From Methylovirgula sp. (GTDB taxonomy: Bacteria; Pseudomonadota; Alphaproteobacteria; Rhizobiales; Beijerinckiaceae): DNA of 15,226 nucleotides. A program made the translations under genes and the position numbers. The stretch lies in contig JANXSV010000365.1 of the NCBI GenBank assembly GCA_025356505.1, forward strand, positions 1-15,226. Direction: 5' to 3'. The notes beneath the pieces were generated by a model. The model was not told the origin of the DNA and did not search any database. It was given only the letters and a program-made list of their open reading frames with translations. Position 1 is the stretch's first letter, and each line of letters begins with the position of its first letter. Below, piece after piece: positions 7,700-15,226 of the stretch.

Positions 7700-8395
7700 A
7701 TGCCCATAAAAATCGCGTCCTACAATGTGCACAAATGCGTTGGCATTGACCGGCTGTTTGATCCTCTGCGCATTTTGCGTGTGCTGCACGAACTTGAGGC
7801 AGATATTATTGCGCTGCAGGAGGCCGACCGGCGCTTTGGTGATCGCGCCGGATTGCTGGATCTGGAGGAGCTCAAACGCATGACCGGGCTTGTGCCTGTG
7901 CCGCTGTCGGGCGCTTATAAGAGCCACGGCTGGCACGGCAATGTTCTGCTTGTGCGGGAGGCGATCATCGCAAGGGCGCATCAGATAGCGCTTCCGGGTG
8001 TCGAGCCGCGCGGCGCTCTGGTGGTGGATCTGGCGCTGGGGGGCAATGATCTACGTATTGTCGCGACGCATCTGGGCTTGTTGCGGCGGTCCCGCGCCGG
8101 GCAGATACAGACAATTCTACAGGCGATCCGCCATGCAGAGGGCCGGAGCACGATCCTGATGGGCGATCTCAATGAGTGGCGGGTGGGCAAAAATTCCGCC
8201 TTGCAGGCGCTTGAACCCATATTCGGGTCGCTGAACCAATATGCACCAAGCTTTCCCTCGCGCAAACCGACATTTGCTCTGGATCGGATATTGGCCGCGC
8301 CGAGCGCGCGCCTGTCCCGCTTTGAAGTGCATAGCTCCGCCTTGTCGCGGATTGCCTCCGATCATCTGCCGGTGACAGCGCATTTTGATTCCTGA
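7700..8395 (+). CDS. Endonuclease/exonuclease/phosphatase (EEP) superfamily protein
   Basis: This 231-residue protein has the complete set of EEP metal-dependent phosphoesterase motifs. These are SYNVHKCVG (metal-site Asn9), LQEAD (Glu41), GWHGNVLL (78-85), the THLGL segment (123-127) with its catalytic-type His, GDLNEW (155-160), the FALDRIL motif (Asp195) and ASDHLPV (His222). The superfamily includes DNases, inositol phosphatases and sphingomyelinases, and the substrate cannot be read from these motifs. ATG 7700 gives the typical short N-terminus. A GTG at 7616 would add 28 residues that look unlike the family and have no obvious signal peptide. The ClsC-like PLD gene follows 55 bp downstream. 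This pairing is common in alphaproteobacteria and suggests, without proving, a phospholipid-related role. Confidence 0.88.
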   Translation: MPIKIASYNVHKCVGIDRLFDPLRILRVLHELEADIIALQEADRRFGDRAGLLDLEELKRMTGLVPVPLSGAYKSHGWHGNVLLVREAIIARAHQIALPGVEPRGALVVDLALGGNDLRIVATHLGLLRRSRAGQIQTILQAIRHAEGRSTILMGDLNEWRVGKNSALQALEPIFGSLNQYAPSFPSRKPTFALDRILAAPSARLSRFEVHSSALSRIASDHLPVTAHFDS

Positions 8396-8450
8396 TGATA
8401 ATGTGTGAAATGGGGCTGAGGAGTGAGCAGCGTGGAGCGGGTCTTGTAAT

Positions 8451-10007
8451 ATGATTTGGTTGGCGTGGAGCATTTTGTTTGCGGCGGCGGGACTGTTTGG
8501 TCTGCGGCAGATTTTTGCCGTGCCGCGACATCTGTCACGGCCCGAATCACTTGTGATAACGCAGATTGCGGGCTCGGCGCTGGGCTCGGCGCTGGAACCG
8601 CTGGTGGCGCAGCACTCCGGTCTTGACGGCATCTACACTTTGAGGCGCGGCGAGGAAGCTTTTGCCGCGAGGGCGCTGCTGGCGCGGGCCGCGTCCGTCA
8701 GCATCGATGCGCAATATTACATCTGGCACCACGATCTCTCAGGAACCCTGCTGCTGAATGAATTGCTGCACGCGGCCGACAGAGGCGTGAGGGTGAGGCT
8801 GCTGATCGATGATAACACCACGGGGGGTCAAGACCGGGTTTGGCAGCAGATCGACGCCCATCCGCAAATAGAGGTTCGGCTGTTCAACCCCTTCACCATT
8901 CGCCGTCTTCGGCTTCTGAATTTTCTGACTGACTTTTTCCGGCTGAACCGCCGAATGCACAACAAGTCTTTCACGGTAGATAATCAGGTGACCATCGTGG
9001 GCGGGCGTAACGTCGGCGACGAATATTTCAGCGCCGCGAGGCTGATGCAATATTCCGATCTGGATGTGATGGTTGTCGGGGCTGTTGCGCAGGATGTCTC
9101 CGCTCAATTTGACCATTATTGGAGCAGTATTTCGGCGCACCCGATCGAAAACATCCTGAAACCAGTCGAATCCAGTGCGCTGTCAGAGTATCGCGCGCAG
9201 CTCAAGCTCAAACTTGTCGAAAATCGCAGTGCGGCCTATGCCGATATCCTGCGTGAAACAGTGTTGATCGACCAGCTGCTGGCTGGCACGCTGACTTTGG
9301 AATGGATGCCTGCGCGCCTCGTGGTTGACCCGCCGGTCAAGGGATTGCGGCATATTGCCAATGATAAGCTGCTGGCCACGCAGATCCTTTCGGCTTTCAG
9401 ACAGACGAAAATCGAAATCTGCCTGACATCGGCCTATTTCGTGCCGGCAAGGGCCGGGACACGCATTTTTTGTGCATTGGCACGGCGCGGCTGCAAGGTG
9501 CGGATTTTGACGAATTCACTGTCCTCGAATGAGGTGCTGCCGGTGCAAGCAGGATATGCGCGCTATCGCCGCAAGCTGATTAAGGCCGGAGTGGACCTGT
9601 TTGAGTTTAAATCCGAATATTTTTCGCCGGTGGACAGTCTTAGCACGGTGTCGCCTGAAAAATGGTTCGGCGCGTCGCGCGCCAGCCTGCATGCCAAGAT
9701 GTTTACGCTCGACCGCTCGCGGGTGTTTGTCGGGTCGTTCAATTTCGACCCAAGATCAATCTATCTTAATTGTGAGATGGGCATTTTTCTTGAAAGCGAA
9801 TCTCTGGCCGGTGAGGTCGCCAAGGTTTTTGATATGATGACCGAACTGCAATCGTTTCATCCGAAAATCGATGCGAACGAAAAGTTGATCTGGACTGACC
9901 CAGCCGGTGATAGCAGCAAGATTTACACAGTTGAGCCGCGCACTGGGTTTTTGGCGCGGCTCTATGTGGGCATGATCGCTCTGCTGCCGATCGAGTGGCT
10001 CTTATAG
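8451..10007 (+). CDS. Phospholipase D family protein, ClsC-like cardiolipin synthase
   Basis: This 518-residue PLD-superfamily enzyme has two intact HKD motifs: H170-x-K172-x4-D177 (RMHNKSFTVD) followed by GGRNVGDEYF, and H414-x-K416-x4-D421 (LHAKMFTLD) followed by GSFNFDPRS. The order and spacing match ClsC/YmdC, which makes cardiolipin from phosphatidylglycerol and phosphatidylethanolamine, rather than the two-membrane-helix ClsA type. An N-terminal hydrophobic segment (residues 1-23, ending near the basic RHLSR) suggests a membrane anchor. ATG 8451 has no good Shine-Dalgarno sequence; GGAG is about 13 nt away and no closer alternative start exists. The stop overlaps by 6 bp the stop of the convergent gene at 10002. 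The PLD call is certain; cardiolipin synthase specificity is inferred. Confidence 0.9.
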   Translation: MIWLAWSILFAAAGLFGLRQIFAVPRHLSRPESLVITQIAGSALGSALEPLVAQHSGLDGIYTLRRGEEAFAARALLARAASVSIDAQYYIWHHDLSGTLLLNELLHAADRGVRVRLLIDDNTTGGQDRVWQQIDAHPQIEVRLFNPFTIRRLRLLNFLTDFFRLNRRMHNKSFTVDNQVTIVGGRNVGDEYFSAARLMQYSDLDVMVVGAVAQDVSAQFDHYWSSISAHPIENILKPVESSALSEYRAQLKLKLVENRSAAYADILRETVLIDQLLAGTLTLEWMPARLVVDPPVKGLRHIANDKLLATQILSAFRQTKIEICLTSAYFVPARAGTRIFCALARRGCKVRILTNSLSSNEVLPVQAGYARYRRKLIKAGVDLFEFKSEYFSPVDSLSTVSPEKWFGASRASLHAKMFTLDRSRVFVGSFNFDPRSIYLNCEMGIFLESESLAGEVAKVFDMMTELQSFHPKIDANEKLIWTDPAGDSSKIYTVEPRTGFLARLYVGMIALLPIEWLL

Positions 10008-10532
10008 GTTCATCTGCTTCTTGAGCCATGAAACGTAATAATCGCTGAGTGAATCAAGGCGTTCCCGGCCATTGACCCCGGAGTCACGTGCGCCGCGGGA
10101 GGCGAGCATCGGCGTTGTGGAAATGACACGGCCGTTGAGTTTGATGAGGCCCGTCCCTTCCATATAATCGGTTGAGGTGTCGGTCGACGTGCCGTGCAAG
10201 CCGCCGCCATAACGGCTGAAGCCGTCTGTCATCATCACCGAATCGATCTGGATGACCAGAACGGCGCCCTTGGGGTCGCGCGTCATCCGGTCGGCAAAGG
10301 TCTTCTGAGCGTGCGATAGCACATTCTGCTGCAGGGTTTCGGGATAACCGCCAGCACTGGACGCAATCAAGCCGCTCAGGCCGGAGACGGAATAATGCGA
10401 CGTATCAACCTGAATGGCGCGAAATTTTATTCCAGCCAGTTGATCGGCGGGGAGGGTCTGGGCAGAGGCCATGCCTGCCAGACCCAGAGTGAATGCTGCC
10501 GCGGCAGCCAAACGAACCTTAAAAGACTTCAT
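10002..10532 (-). CDS. Secreted (periplasmic) protein of unknown function
   Basis: I do not recognise the family. The 176-residue product begins with a classic Sec signal peptide: basic MKSFKVR, a hydrophobic Ala/Leu core, and ASA-Q cleavage after residue 24. The mature part is about 152 residues. It has a Gly/Ser/Thr-rich middle (GGGLHGTSTDTSTDYMEGTG), a strand-like GAVLVIQIDSV, and a C-terminal helix RERLDSLSDYYVSWLKKQM. No lipobox Cys or membrane segment is seen. I use ATG 10532 because AAGGAG lies 6 nt upstream; the ATG at 10538 abuts that Shine-Dalgarno sequence directly. An 8-3-8 dyad lies 19 bp upstream of the start. It is downstream of greA on the same strand but separated by 68 bp and possibly independently transcribed. 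The gene is real by signal peptide, ribosome binding site and codon pattern; its role is unknown. Confidence 0.8.
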   Translation of the reverse strand: MKSFKVRLAAAAAFTLGLAGMASAQTLPADQLAGIKFRAIQVDTSHYSVSGLSGLIASSAGGYPETLQQNVLSHAQKTFADRMTRDPKGAVLVIQIDSVMMTDGFSRYGGGLHGTSTDTSTDYMEGTGLIKLNGRVISTTPMLASRGARDSGVNGRERLDSLSDYYVSWLKKQMNL

Positions 10533-10550
10533 AATCATCTCCTTCGAGAA

Positions 10551-10569
10551 ACACCTAATGTTTAGGTGT
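10551..10569. promoter_or_regulatory. 8-3-8 dyad upstream of the secreted unknown gene
   Basis: ACACCTAA (10551-10558) and TTAGGTGT (10562-10569) are exact inverted copies separated by TGT. It sits between the greA stop and the Shine-Dalgarno sequence of the gene at 10532, in AT-rich surroundings. The short loop makes it a good operator candidate. No T-run follows the stem in the greA direction beyond TTTC, so a terminator role for greA is less likely. Confidence 0.6.
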
Positions 10570-10600
10570 AAATTAGGACTGATTTGAGACTTTTCACCCC

Positions 10601-11074
10601 TCAGACAAACGCAACTTGCAAAATTTCGTAACTTTTGCCGCCGCCTGGAGTTTGCACTTCAATATGGTCGCCGACTTTTTTGCCAATGAGCGCGCGGGCT
10701 GTGGGCGATGTGATGGAAACACGACCTTTTTTGACGTCAGCTTCGGATTCGCCAACAATCTGGTAGATTTTTTTGGCTTCGGTATCCTCGTCGATCATGG
10801 TGACGGTTGCGCCGAATTTCACGGTGCTGCCGGAAAGTTTGGACACATCGATCACCTCGGCGCGCGAAAGCTGGTCTTCCAATTCGGCGACGCGGCCTTC
10901 ATTGTGGGATTGAGCCTCTTTTGCAGCGTGGTATTCGGCGTTTTCGGAAAGATCGCCATGGGCGCGCGCCTCGGAAATTGCCGCTATGATGCGCGGGCGC
11001 TCTTCTTGCTGGCGCAACTTGAGTTCAGCTTCCAGCGCTGCGTAGCCCGCCGCTGTCATGGGAATGCGTTCCAT
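10601..11074 (-). CDS. greA: Transcription elongation factor GreA
   Basis: GreA enters the RNA polymerase secondary channel and stimulates cleavage of backtracked transcripts. The product is 157 residues, the normal length. The N-terminal antiparallel coiled coil (about 10-75) carries the acidic tip GDLSENAEY with Asp41 and Glu44 at the catalytic positions known from E. coli. The C-terminal FKBP-like domain ends in [15 protein letters not shown], including the conserved [17 protein letters not shown] use ATG 11074 ([10 protein letters not shown], canonical) with AGG 4 nt upstream. A longer frame from GTG 11212 would be read through the leader terminator and has no family support. It lies downstream of carB on the same strand with a 192-bp leader that appears to carry its own promoter and attenuator. 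Confidence 0.97.
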   Translation of the reverse strand: MERIPMTAAGYAALEAELKLRQQEERPRIIAAISEARAHGDLSENAEYHAAKEAQSHNEGRVAELEDQLSRAEVIDVSKLSGSTVKFGATVTMIDEDTEAKKIYQIVGESEADVKKGRVSITSPTARALIGKKVGDHIEVQTPGGGKSYEILQVAFV

Positions 11075-11119
11075 CGTCCTAAATCCGTCCTGTAGAGCCG
11101 GATGCATCGCACCGGCACG

Positions 11120-11155
11120 AAAAAAATCAACCGCAGAAGGCAATGCATCCTGCGG
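11120..11155 (-). terminator. Intrinsic terminator inside the greA leader
   Basis: On the minus strand CCGCAG (11155-11150) pairs with CTGCGG (11136-11131). The stem extends by G-T and A-T pairs to eight base pairs with a 9-nt loop. After TTGA come seven consecutive T (11126-11120). It points in the carB-greA direction and lies 46-81 bp before the greA ATG. It can terminate carB read-through or act as an attenuator of a greA-proper transcript. Confidence 0.75.
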
Positions 11156-11170
11156 CAGCTTGGTTGCAAG

Positions 11171-11199
11171 TTTAGCTTGAACCTCACCCCAAGAGTCAA
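11171..11199 (-). promoter_or_regulatory. Candidate greA promoter upstream of the leader terminator
   Basis: The minus-strand hexamer TTGACT (11199-11194) is five of six to TTGACA. It is followed after 17 bp by GCTAAA (11176-11171), a modest -10. A GAGTC (GANTC) site at 11193-11197 overlaps the -35. The predicted start near 11164 lies just before the terminator hairpin. Confidence 0.45.
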
Positions 11200-11243
11200 G
11201 CACAAGTGTCACGTACTCACATACGCACCTGTGACGATACTCG

Positions 11244-11265
11244 AAAAGCGAGGCAAAGCCGCCCC
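11244..11265 (-). terminator. Weak possible carB terminator
   Basis: Immediately after the carB stop, GGGGC (11265-11261) can pair with GCCTC (11254-11250) around a GGCTTT loop, with one G-T pair. GC and four T (11247-11244) follow. The stem and T-tract are short, so efficiency would be modest. Confidence 0.35.
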
Positions 11266-11266
11266 G

Positions 11267-14200
11267 TTAAAAATAGTCCTGCAATGCCCGCACTTCGAGT
11301 TCGCCGCCGACATAGGCGTTGATTCCAAGTGTTGCAGCCACCGCACCATTCAAGGTGGTGTAATAGGGCACTTTATGCAAGAGGGCGGCACGGCGCAGCG
11401 AGCGCGAATCCGCCAAGGCAACCGCGCCATCGGTGGTATTGAACACCAATTGCACGCCGCCATTCTTGATCGTATCGACAATATGCGGCCGGCCTTCCGA
11501 GAACTTGTTGATTTTCTGGGCGGCGATACCTTGGGCTTGCAGAAACTTCAACGTGCCGCCGGTGGCGATGACTTTGAAGCCAAGCCTGTTGAGGATTTGC
11601 ACACTTTCGAGAATTCTGGGCTTATCCGCGTCTTTCACCGAAACAAAGACAGTTCCGGTGTGGGGCACGGAGGCGCCCGCACCGAGCTGGCTCTTGGCAA
11701 AAGCCACCTCGAAGGAACGGTCAAGGCCGATCACCTCGCCAGTTGAGCGCATCTCCGGCCCCAGAATGGTATCAACGCCGGGGAAGCGCGCGAAGGGGAA
11801 CACCGCTTCTTTGACGCCGACATGATCCAGATTTTTGCGCTCAAGGCCGAAGCTCGCCAAGGATTCGCCAGCCATAATGCGCGAGGCGATTTTTGCCACC
11901 GGCTCACCGATGACTTTGGCGACGAAGGGCACAGTGCGCGAGGCACGGGGATTGACTTCCAGCACGTAAATTTCGCCATCCTTGATGGCATATTGCACAT
12001 TCATAAGCCCGACGACGTGGAGTGCGAGCGCCATTTTTCGAGTTTGCTCTTCAAGCCGCGTGATCATCTCCGGCGCAAGATTGCGCGGCGGCAAAGAACA
12101 GGCGCTATCGCCGGAATGGATGCCCGCTTCTTCGATATGTTCCATAATTCCAGCGATGAAGACGTCTTTACCATCGCAAAGCGCGTCAACATCAACCTCG
12201 GTGGCGTCTGACAGATAGCGGTCAAACAGCAGCGGGTTTTTGCCCAGCACGGTATTGATCTGGCCGGTTTTGTCGTTGGGATAGCGCGCCTTGACATCGG
12301 AGGGCACGAGTCCGGGAAGCGTGCCCAGCAGATAATCGTCAAAGGCGGCCTCATCACGGATGATCGCCATAGCGCGGCCACCCAAGACATAAGACGGGCG
12401 CACAACCAGCGGCAGACCGAGGTCGGCAGCGATGAGGCGGGATTGTTCAACCGAATAGGCAATGCCGTTTTTCGGCTGCTTGAGGCTGAGCTTGTCGAGC
12501 AGGCGCTTGAAACGGTCGCGGTCTTCAGCCAGATCGATCATATCGGGCGTCGTGCCGAGGATTGGAATTCCAGCGCGCTCCAGTGCATCGGCAAGTTTCA
12601 GCGGCGTTTGCCCGCCGAACTGGACGATAACGCCTTTCAATGTGCCGTTGGATTGTTCGAGTTTGAGGATTTCGAGCACATCCTCGGCGGTGAGCGGCTC
12701 GAAATACAGCCGATCCGAGGTGTCGTAATCGGTGGAGACGGTTTCGGGGTTGCAGTTGACCATGATGGTCTCATAGCCAGCATCGCTCAGGGCGAAACAG
12801 GCGTGGCAACAGCAATAATCGAACTCGATGCCTTGGCCGATGCGGTTTGGGCCGCCGCCCAGAATGACAATTTTTTCGCGGTCTGTCGGGCGCGCTTCAT
12901 TGGCAAGAACACCGGCGAATGGCGTCTCGTAGGTCGAGTACATATAGGCGGTGGGTGAGGCAAACTCTGCAGCGCAGGTATCGACGCGCTTAAAGGCCGG
13001 GTGCACAGCAAGCCCGTGCCGATGGGCGGTTACCTCGGCCTCCTCCTTGCCGGACAAAGTGGCAAGACGCGCATCCGAAAAGCCATTTGCTTTGAGCATG
13101 CGGAAATTTTGCGCGTCATTTGGAAGTCCGTCAGCGCGAACCTTGTTCTCAAGCGCGACGATTTCGCCAAGGCGCTCGATGAACCACGGGTCAATCTTGC
13201 AAGCTTCATGGATTTCAGCAACCGAAAGGCCCATGCGCAGCGCCTGGCCGACATGCAGCAGCCGGTCCGGCGTCGGGGTGCCGAGCGCAGAGAGGATCGC
13301 GGCGCGGTCATTGCCTTGCCGCAGGCCGTCAATTTCCATGTCATCAAGCCCGGTCAAGCCGGTTTCAAGCGAGCGCAGCGCCTTTTGCAGGCTTTCGTTG
13401 AAGGTACGGCCAATGGCCATGCTCTCGCCAACAGATTTCATCGCCGTGGTGAGATAGGGTTCCGCGCCGGGGAATTTTTCAAACGCAAAGCGCGGGACTT
13501 TGGTGACGACATAATCAATCGAGGGTTCAAAGGCCGCCGGTGTCGCGCCGCCAGTGATGTCATTGGCGATTTCATCGAGCGTGTAGCCGACGGCAAGCTT
13601 CGCTGCGACCTTGGCAATGGGGAAACCGGTGGCCTTTGAAGCCAGAGCTGATGAGCGCGAGACACGCGGGTTCATCTCGATGACGATCATGCGGCCACTG
13701 ACCGGATCAATAGCGAACTGCACATTTGAGCCGCCAGTTTCCACGCCGATTTCGCGCAGCACCGCAAGAGAGGCGTTCCGCATCACCTGATACTCTTTAT
13801 CAGTGAGGGTCAGCGCCGGGGCAACAGTGATGGAATCGCCGGTATGGACGCCCATCGGGTCAATGTTTTCGATGGAACAAACGATGATGCAGTTGTCCGC
13901 TTTATCGCGGACGACTTCCATCTCATATTCCTTCCAGCCCAGAACGCTCTCCTCGACCAAAACTTCCGATGTAGGAGATGCGTCGAGGCCGCGTTCGATG
14001 ATATCGATAAATTCGGCCTTGTTATAGGCGATGCCGCCGCCCGTGCCGCCCATGGTGAAGCTCGGGCGCATGACAGCCGGCAGGCCGATTTCGTCCATAA
14101 TGTCGAGCGCTTGCGCCAGAGTTTTGACCATATGCGAGCGCGGGGTGTCCAGACCGATTTTGGTCATGGCCTCGCGAAACAGCTCACGGTCCTCGGCCTT

Positions 14201-14587
14201 ATTGATGGCCGCCGCTGTAGCGCCGATCATCTCAACATCATAGGTCTTGAGGATGCCCATCTTTTCCAGTGAAAGCGCGCAGTTGAGGGCGGTTTGCCCG
14301 CCCATGGTCGGCAGCAGAGCAAAGCCGCCCGGAATCGCATAACGCTCTTTTTCAATGATCTTGGCCACGATCGCCGGTGTGATCGGTTCGACATAGGTGC
14401 GATCCGCCATATCAGGATCGGTCATGATCGTGGCCGGATTGGAGTTAACCAGAACGATGCGATAGCCTTCAGCGCGCAAAGCCTTGCAGGCCTGGGTGCC
14501 GGAATAATCAAATTCGCACGCCTGACCGATGATGATCGGGCCTGCGCCGATAATGAGAATGGTGGAAATGTCTGTCCGTTTTGCCAT
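11267..14587 (-). CDS. carB: Carbamoyl-phosphate synthase large subunit (CarB)
   Basis: CarB makes carbamoyl phosphate from bicarbonate, ammonia delivered by CarA, and two ATP, feeding pyrimidine and arginine synthesis. The 1106-residue protein has both duplicated ATP-grasp halves. The N-terminal half starts with [20 protein letters not shown] and contains [16 protein letters not shown] and [20 protein letters not shown]. The second half starts with [19 protein letters not shown] and contains [12 protein letters not shown] and [15 protein letters not shown]. The C-terminal MGS-like allosteric domain (about 950-1106) includes [10 protein letters not shown] and NTTDGA. ATG 14587 gives the usual MAKRTDIST start; a GTG at 14596 would add three residues. 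No carA is visible in the window. The call is certain. Confidence 0.98.
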   Translation of the reverse strand: MAKRTDISTILIIGAGPIIIGQACEFDYSGTQACKALRAEGYRIVLVNSNPATIMTDPDMADRTYVEPITPAIVAKIIEKERYAIPGGFALLPTMGGQTALNCALSLEKMGILKTYDVEMIGATAAAINKAEDRELFREAMTKIGLDTPRSHMVKTLAQALDIMDEIGLPAVMRPSFTMGGTGGGIAYNKAEFIDIIERGLDASPTSEVLVEESVLGWKEYEMEVVRDKADNCIIVCSIENIDPMGVHTGDSITVAPALTLTDKEYQVMRNASLAVLREIGVETGGSNVQFAIDPVSGRMIVIEMNPRVSRSSALASKATGFPIAKVAAKLAVGYTLDEIANDITGGATPAAFEPSIDYVVTKVPRFAFEKFPGAEPYLTTAMKSVGESMAIGRTFNESLQKALRSLETGLTGLDDMEIDGLRQGNDRAAILSALGTPTPDRLLHVGQALRMGLSVAEIHEACKIDPWFIERLGEIVALENKVRADGLPNDAQNFRMLKANGFSDARLATLSGKEEAEVTAHRHGLAVHPAFKRVDTCAAEFASPTAYMYSTYETPFAGVLANEARPTDREKIVILGGGPNRIGQGIEFDYCCCHACFALSDAGYETIMVNCNPETVSTDYDTSDRLYFEPLTAEDVLEILKLEQSNGTLKGVIVQFGGQTPLKLADALERAGIPILGTTPDMIDLAEDRDRFKRLLDKLSLKQPKNGIAYSVEQSRLIAADLGLPLVVRPSYVLGGRAMAIIRDEAAFDDYLLGTLPGLVPSDVKARYPNDKTGQINTVLGKNPLLFDRYLSDATEVDVDALCDGKDVFIAGIMEHIEEAGIHSGDSACSLPPRNLAPEMITRLEEQTRKMALALHVVGLMNVQYAIKDGEIYVLEVNPRASRTVPFVAKVIGEPVAKIASRIMAGESLASFGLERKNLDHVGVKEAVFPFARFPGVDTILGPEMRSTGEVIGLDRSFEVAFAKSQLGAGASVPHTGTVFVSVKDADKPRILESVQILNRLGFKVIATGGTLKFLQAQGIAAQKINKFSEGRPHIVDTIKNGGVQLVFNTTDGAVALADSRSLRRAALLHKVPYYTTLNGAVAATLGINAYVGGELEVRALQDYF

Positions 14588-14694
14588 TGCTCGCACGTCT
14601 CTTTTGATTTGTTCGGGTCAGCGCGCGCAAAAAGAGGCGCGACATTCCCGATAACGACCGCTTTTACGGTTGTCATGCTCAGGATGAGCGCACC

Positions 14695-14725
14695 TTTATA
14701 ATGAGGCCGACCGAAACATAGTTTC
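14695..14725 (-). promoter_or_regulatory. Possible carB promoter with overlapping dyad
   Basis: TATAAA on the minus strand (14700-14695) is a good -10. The -35 position 17 bp upstream falls inside a dyad GAAAC-ATA-GTTTC (14713-14725) and does not resemble TTGACA. The dyad could be an operator. It lies about 110 bp before the carB ATG. A second short dyad ACCG-N6-CGGT lies nearer the gene in the leader. Confidence 0.3.
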
Positions 14726-14787
14726 AGCCCTGCGGGTTTAGCTCATAAACAGCCGCGAGAAAACCCCGATGCAGGCGAGTCAGCCTA

Positions 14788-15226
14788 TTATTTTGGGATC
14801 AGCGCCCAGTAATCGAGGTCAAGCACCACAGAATCGTGATAGGCGTCGTCGGTTTTATAGGGAAATCCATCGCAGGGCTGGTCACGGGTGGCTATGGTGC
14901 GAAGGCGCAGGGCGCCGACATCATCACGCCCCGAGATGGGTGACACTTCCAGCACTTCCGACCATGCAAAAACCGTCGAGCCGGCAAATAGCGGGGCGAC
15001 ATGACGGCCCCCGTTGACAGCGGCAATATGGAAAGCATTGGCCAGCCCGTTGAAGCTGATGGCGCGCGCCAGCGAGATGACGTGTCCGCCGTAAATCAGG
15101 CGGCGGCCAAACCGGCCCTGGGACTCGTGAAACTGGTTGAAATGGACTTTTGCGGTGTTTTGATAAAGGCGTGTCGCCAGTTGATGTTCGGCCTCTTCAA
15201 CGGTGAAACCGTCGATATGGTCGATT
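14788..15226 (-). CDS. MaoC-family hydratase, mesaconyl-CoA hydratase-like (C-terminal 145 residues)
   Basis: The right edge cuts this gene, and only the last 145 codons plus tandem stops TAA-TAG are present. The segment reads as a hotdog-fold MaoC dehydratase. It has TVEEAEHQLATRLYQNT, KVHFNQ, then GRFGRRLIYGGHVISLARA, NGGRHVAPLFAGSTVFAWSEVL, DVGALRLRTIATRDQPC and a terminal VVLDLDYWALIPK. This pattern is what I recall for mesaconyl-CoA hydratase (Mch) of the ethylmalonyl-CoA pathway, but the start and the first hotdog domain are not visible. It is followed on the same strand by carB after 200 bp, with no clear terminator between. The family is good; the exact substrate is inferred. Confidence 0.75.
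   Translation of the reverse strand, partial: IDHIDGFTVEEAEHQLATRLYQNTAKVHFNQFHESQGRFGRRLIYGGHVISLARAISFNGLANAFHIAAVNGGRHVAPLFAGSTVFAWSEVLEVSPISGRDDVGALRLRTIATRDQPCDGFPYKTDDAYHDSVVLDLDYWALIPK

Noticed and set aside
11075..11212. N-terminal extension of GreA from GTG 11212
   Set aside because: It would be translated through the -35/-10 candidate and the leader terminator. The canonical GreA start MERIPMT is at 11074 with its own ribosome binding site, and Asp41/Glu44 numbering fits that start exactly.

Overview
This window looks like ordinary chromosome from an alphaproteobacterium. The GC content is moderately high, the proteins resemble alphaproteobacterial versions, and several neighbourhoods are typical of that class: lgt-midA-pgeF divergent from a UbiK-family gene, ybjN-proC, and carB-greA. 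A MaoC-type hydratase resembling mesaconyl-CoA hydratase and several GANTC sites (the CcrM methylation motif) in one intergenic region also fit. A Hyphomicrobiales-like host is plausible, but I cannot name a genus from sequence alone. There are no rRNA or tRNA genes, CRISPR arrays, insertion sequences or phage genes.

Layout. Positions 1-2308 (minus) hold the compact operon lgt > midA > pgeF; pgeF runs off the left edge. Diverging from lgt is a small coiled-coil UbiK-family gene (2532-2798, plus). A gene-free, repeat-rich stretch (2799-3244) precedes the plus-strand operon ybjN > proC > TetR/COQ9-like gene > csaA (3245-5680), with junctions of 0 nt (ybjN/proC), 55 nt and an ATGA overlap. A structured GC-rich spacer separates csaA from the convergent ettA (5804-7456, minus). 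Next comes a plus-strand pair, an EEP-superfamily phosphoesterase and a ClsC-like phospholipase D (7700-10007). The PLD gene overlaps tail-to-tail by 6 bp with a secreted protein of unknown function (10002-10532, minus). Finally, on the minus strand, come greA (10601-11074), carB (11267-14587) and the C-terminal part of a MaoC-family hydratase (14788 to the right edge).

Roles. Most genes are housekeeping: lipoprotein maturation (Lgt), peptidoglycan or cell-envelope quality control (PgeF), proline synthesis (ProC), carbamoyl phosphate for pyrimidines and arginine (CarB), transcript cleavage (GreA), ribosome gating (EttA), ubiquinone accessory functions (UbiK, perhaps the COQ9-like protein) and membrane phospholipid metabolism (ClsC-like PLD).

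I see no obvious new multi-gene system. The observations most worth following are non-coding or about domain identity. They are a probable promoter plus intrinsic terminator inside the greA leader, resembling the E. coli GraL arrangement; the cluster of repeats, dyads and GANTC sites upstream of ybjN; a nested stem-loop element between csaA and ettA; an 8-3-8 dyad in front of the secreted unknown gene; and a TetR-fold protein whose C-terminal half looks like COQ9.
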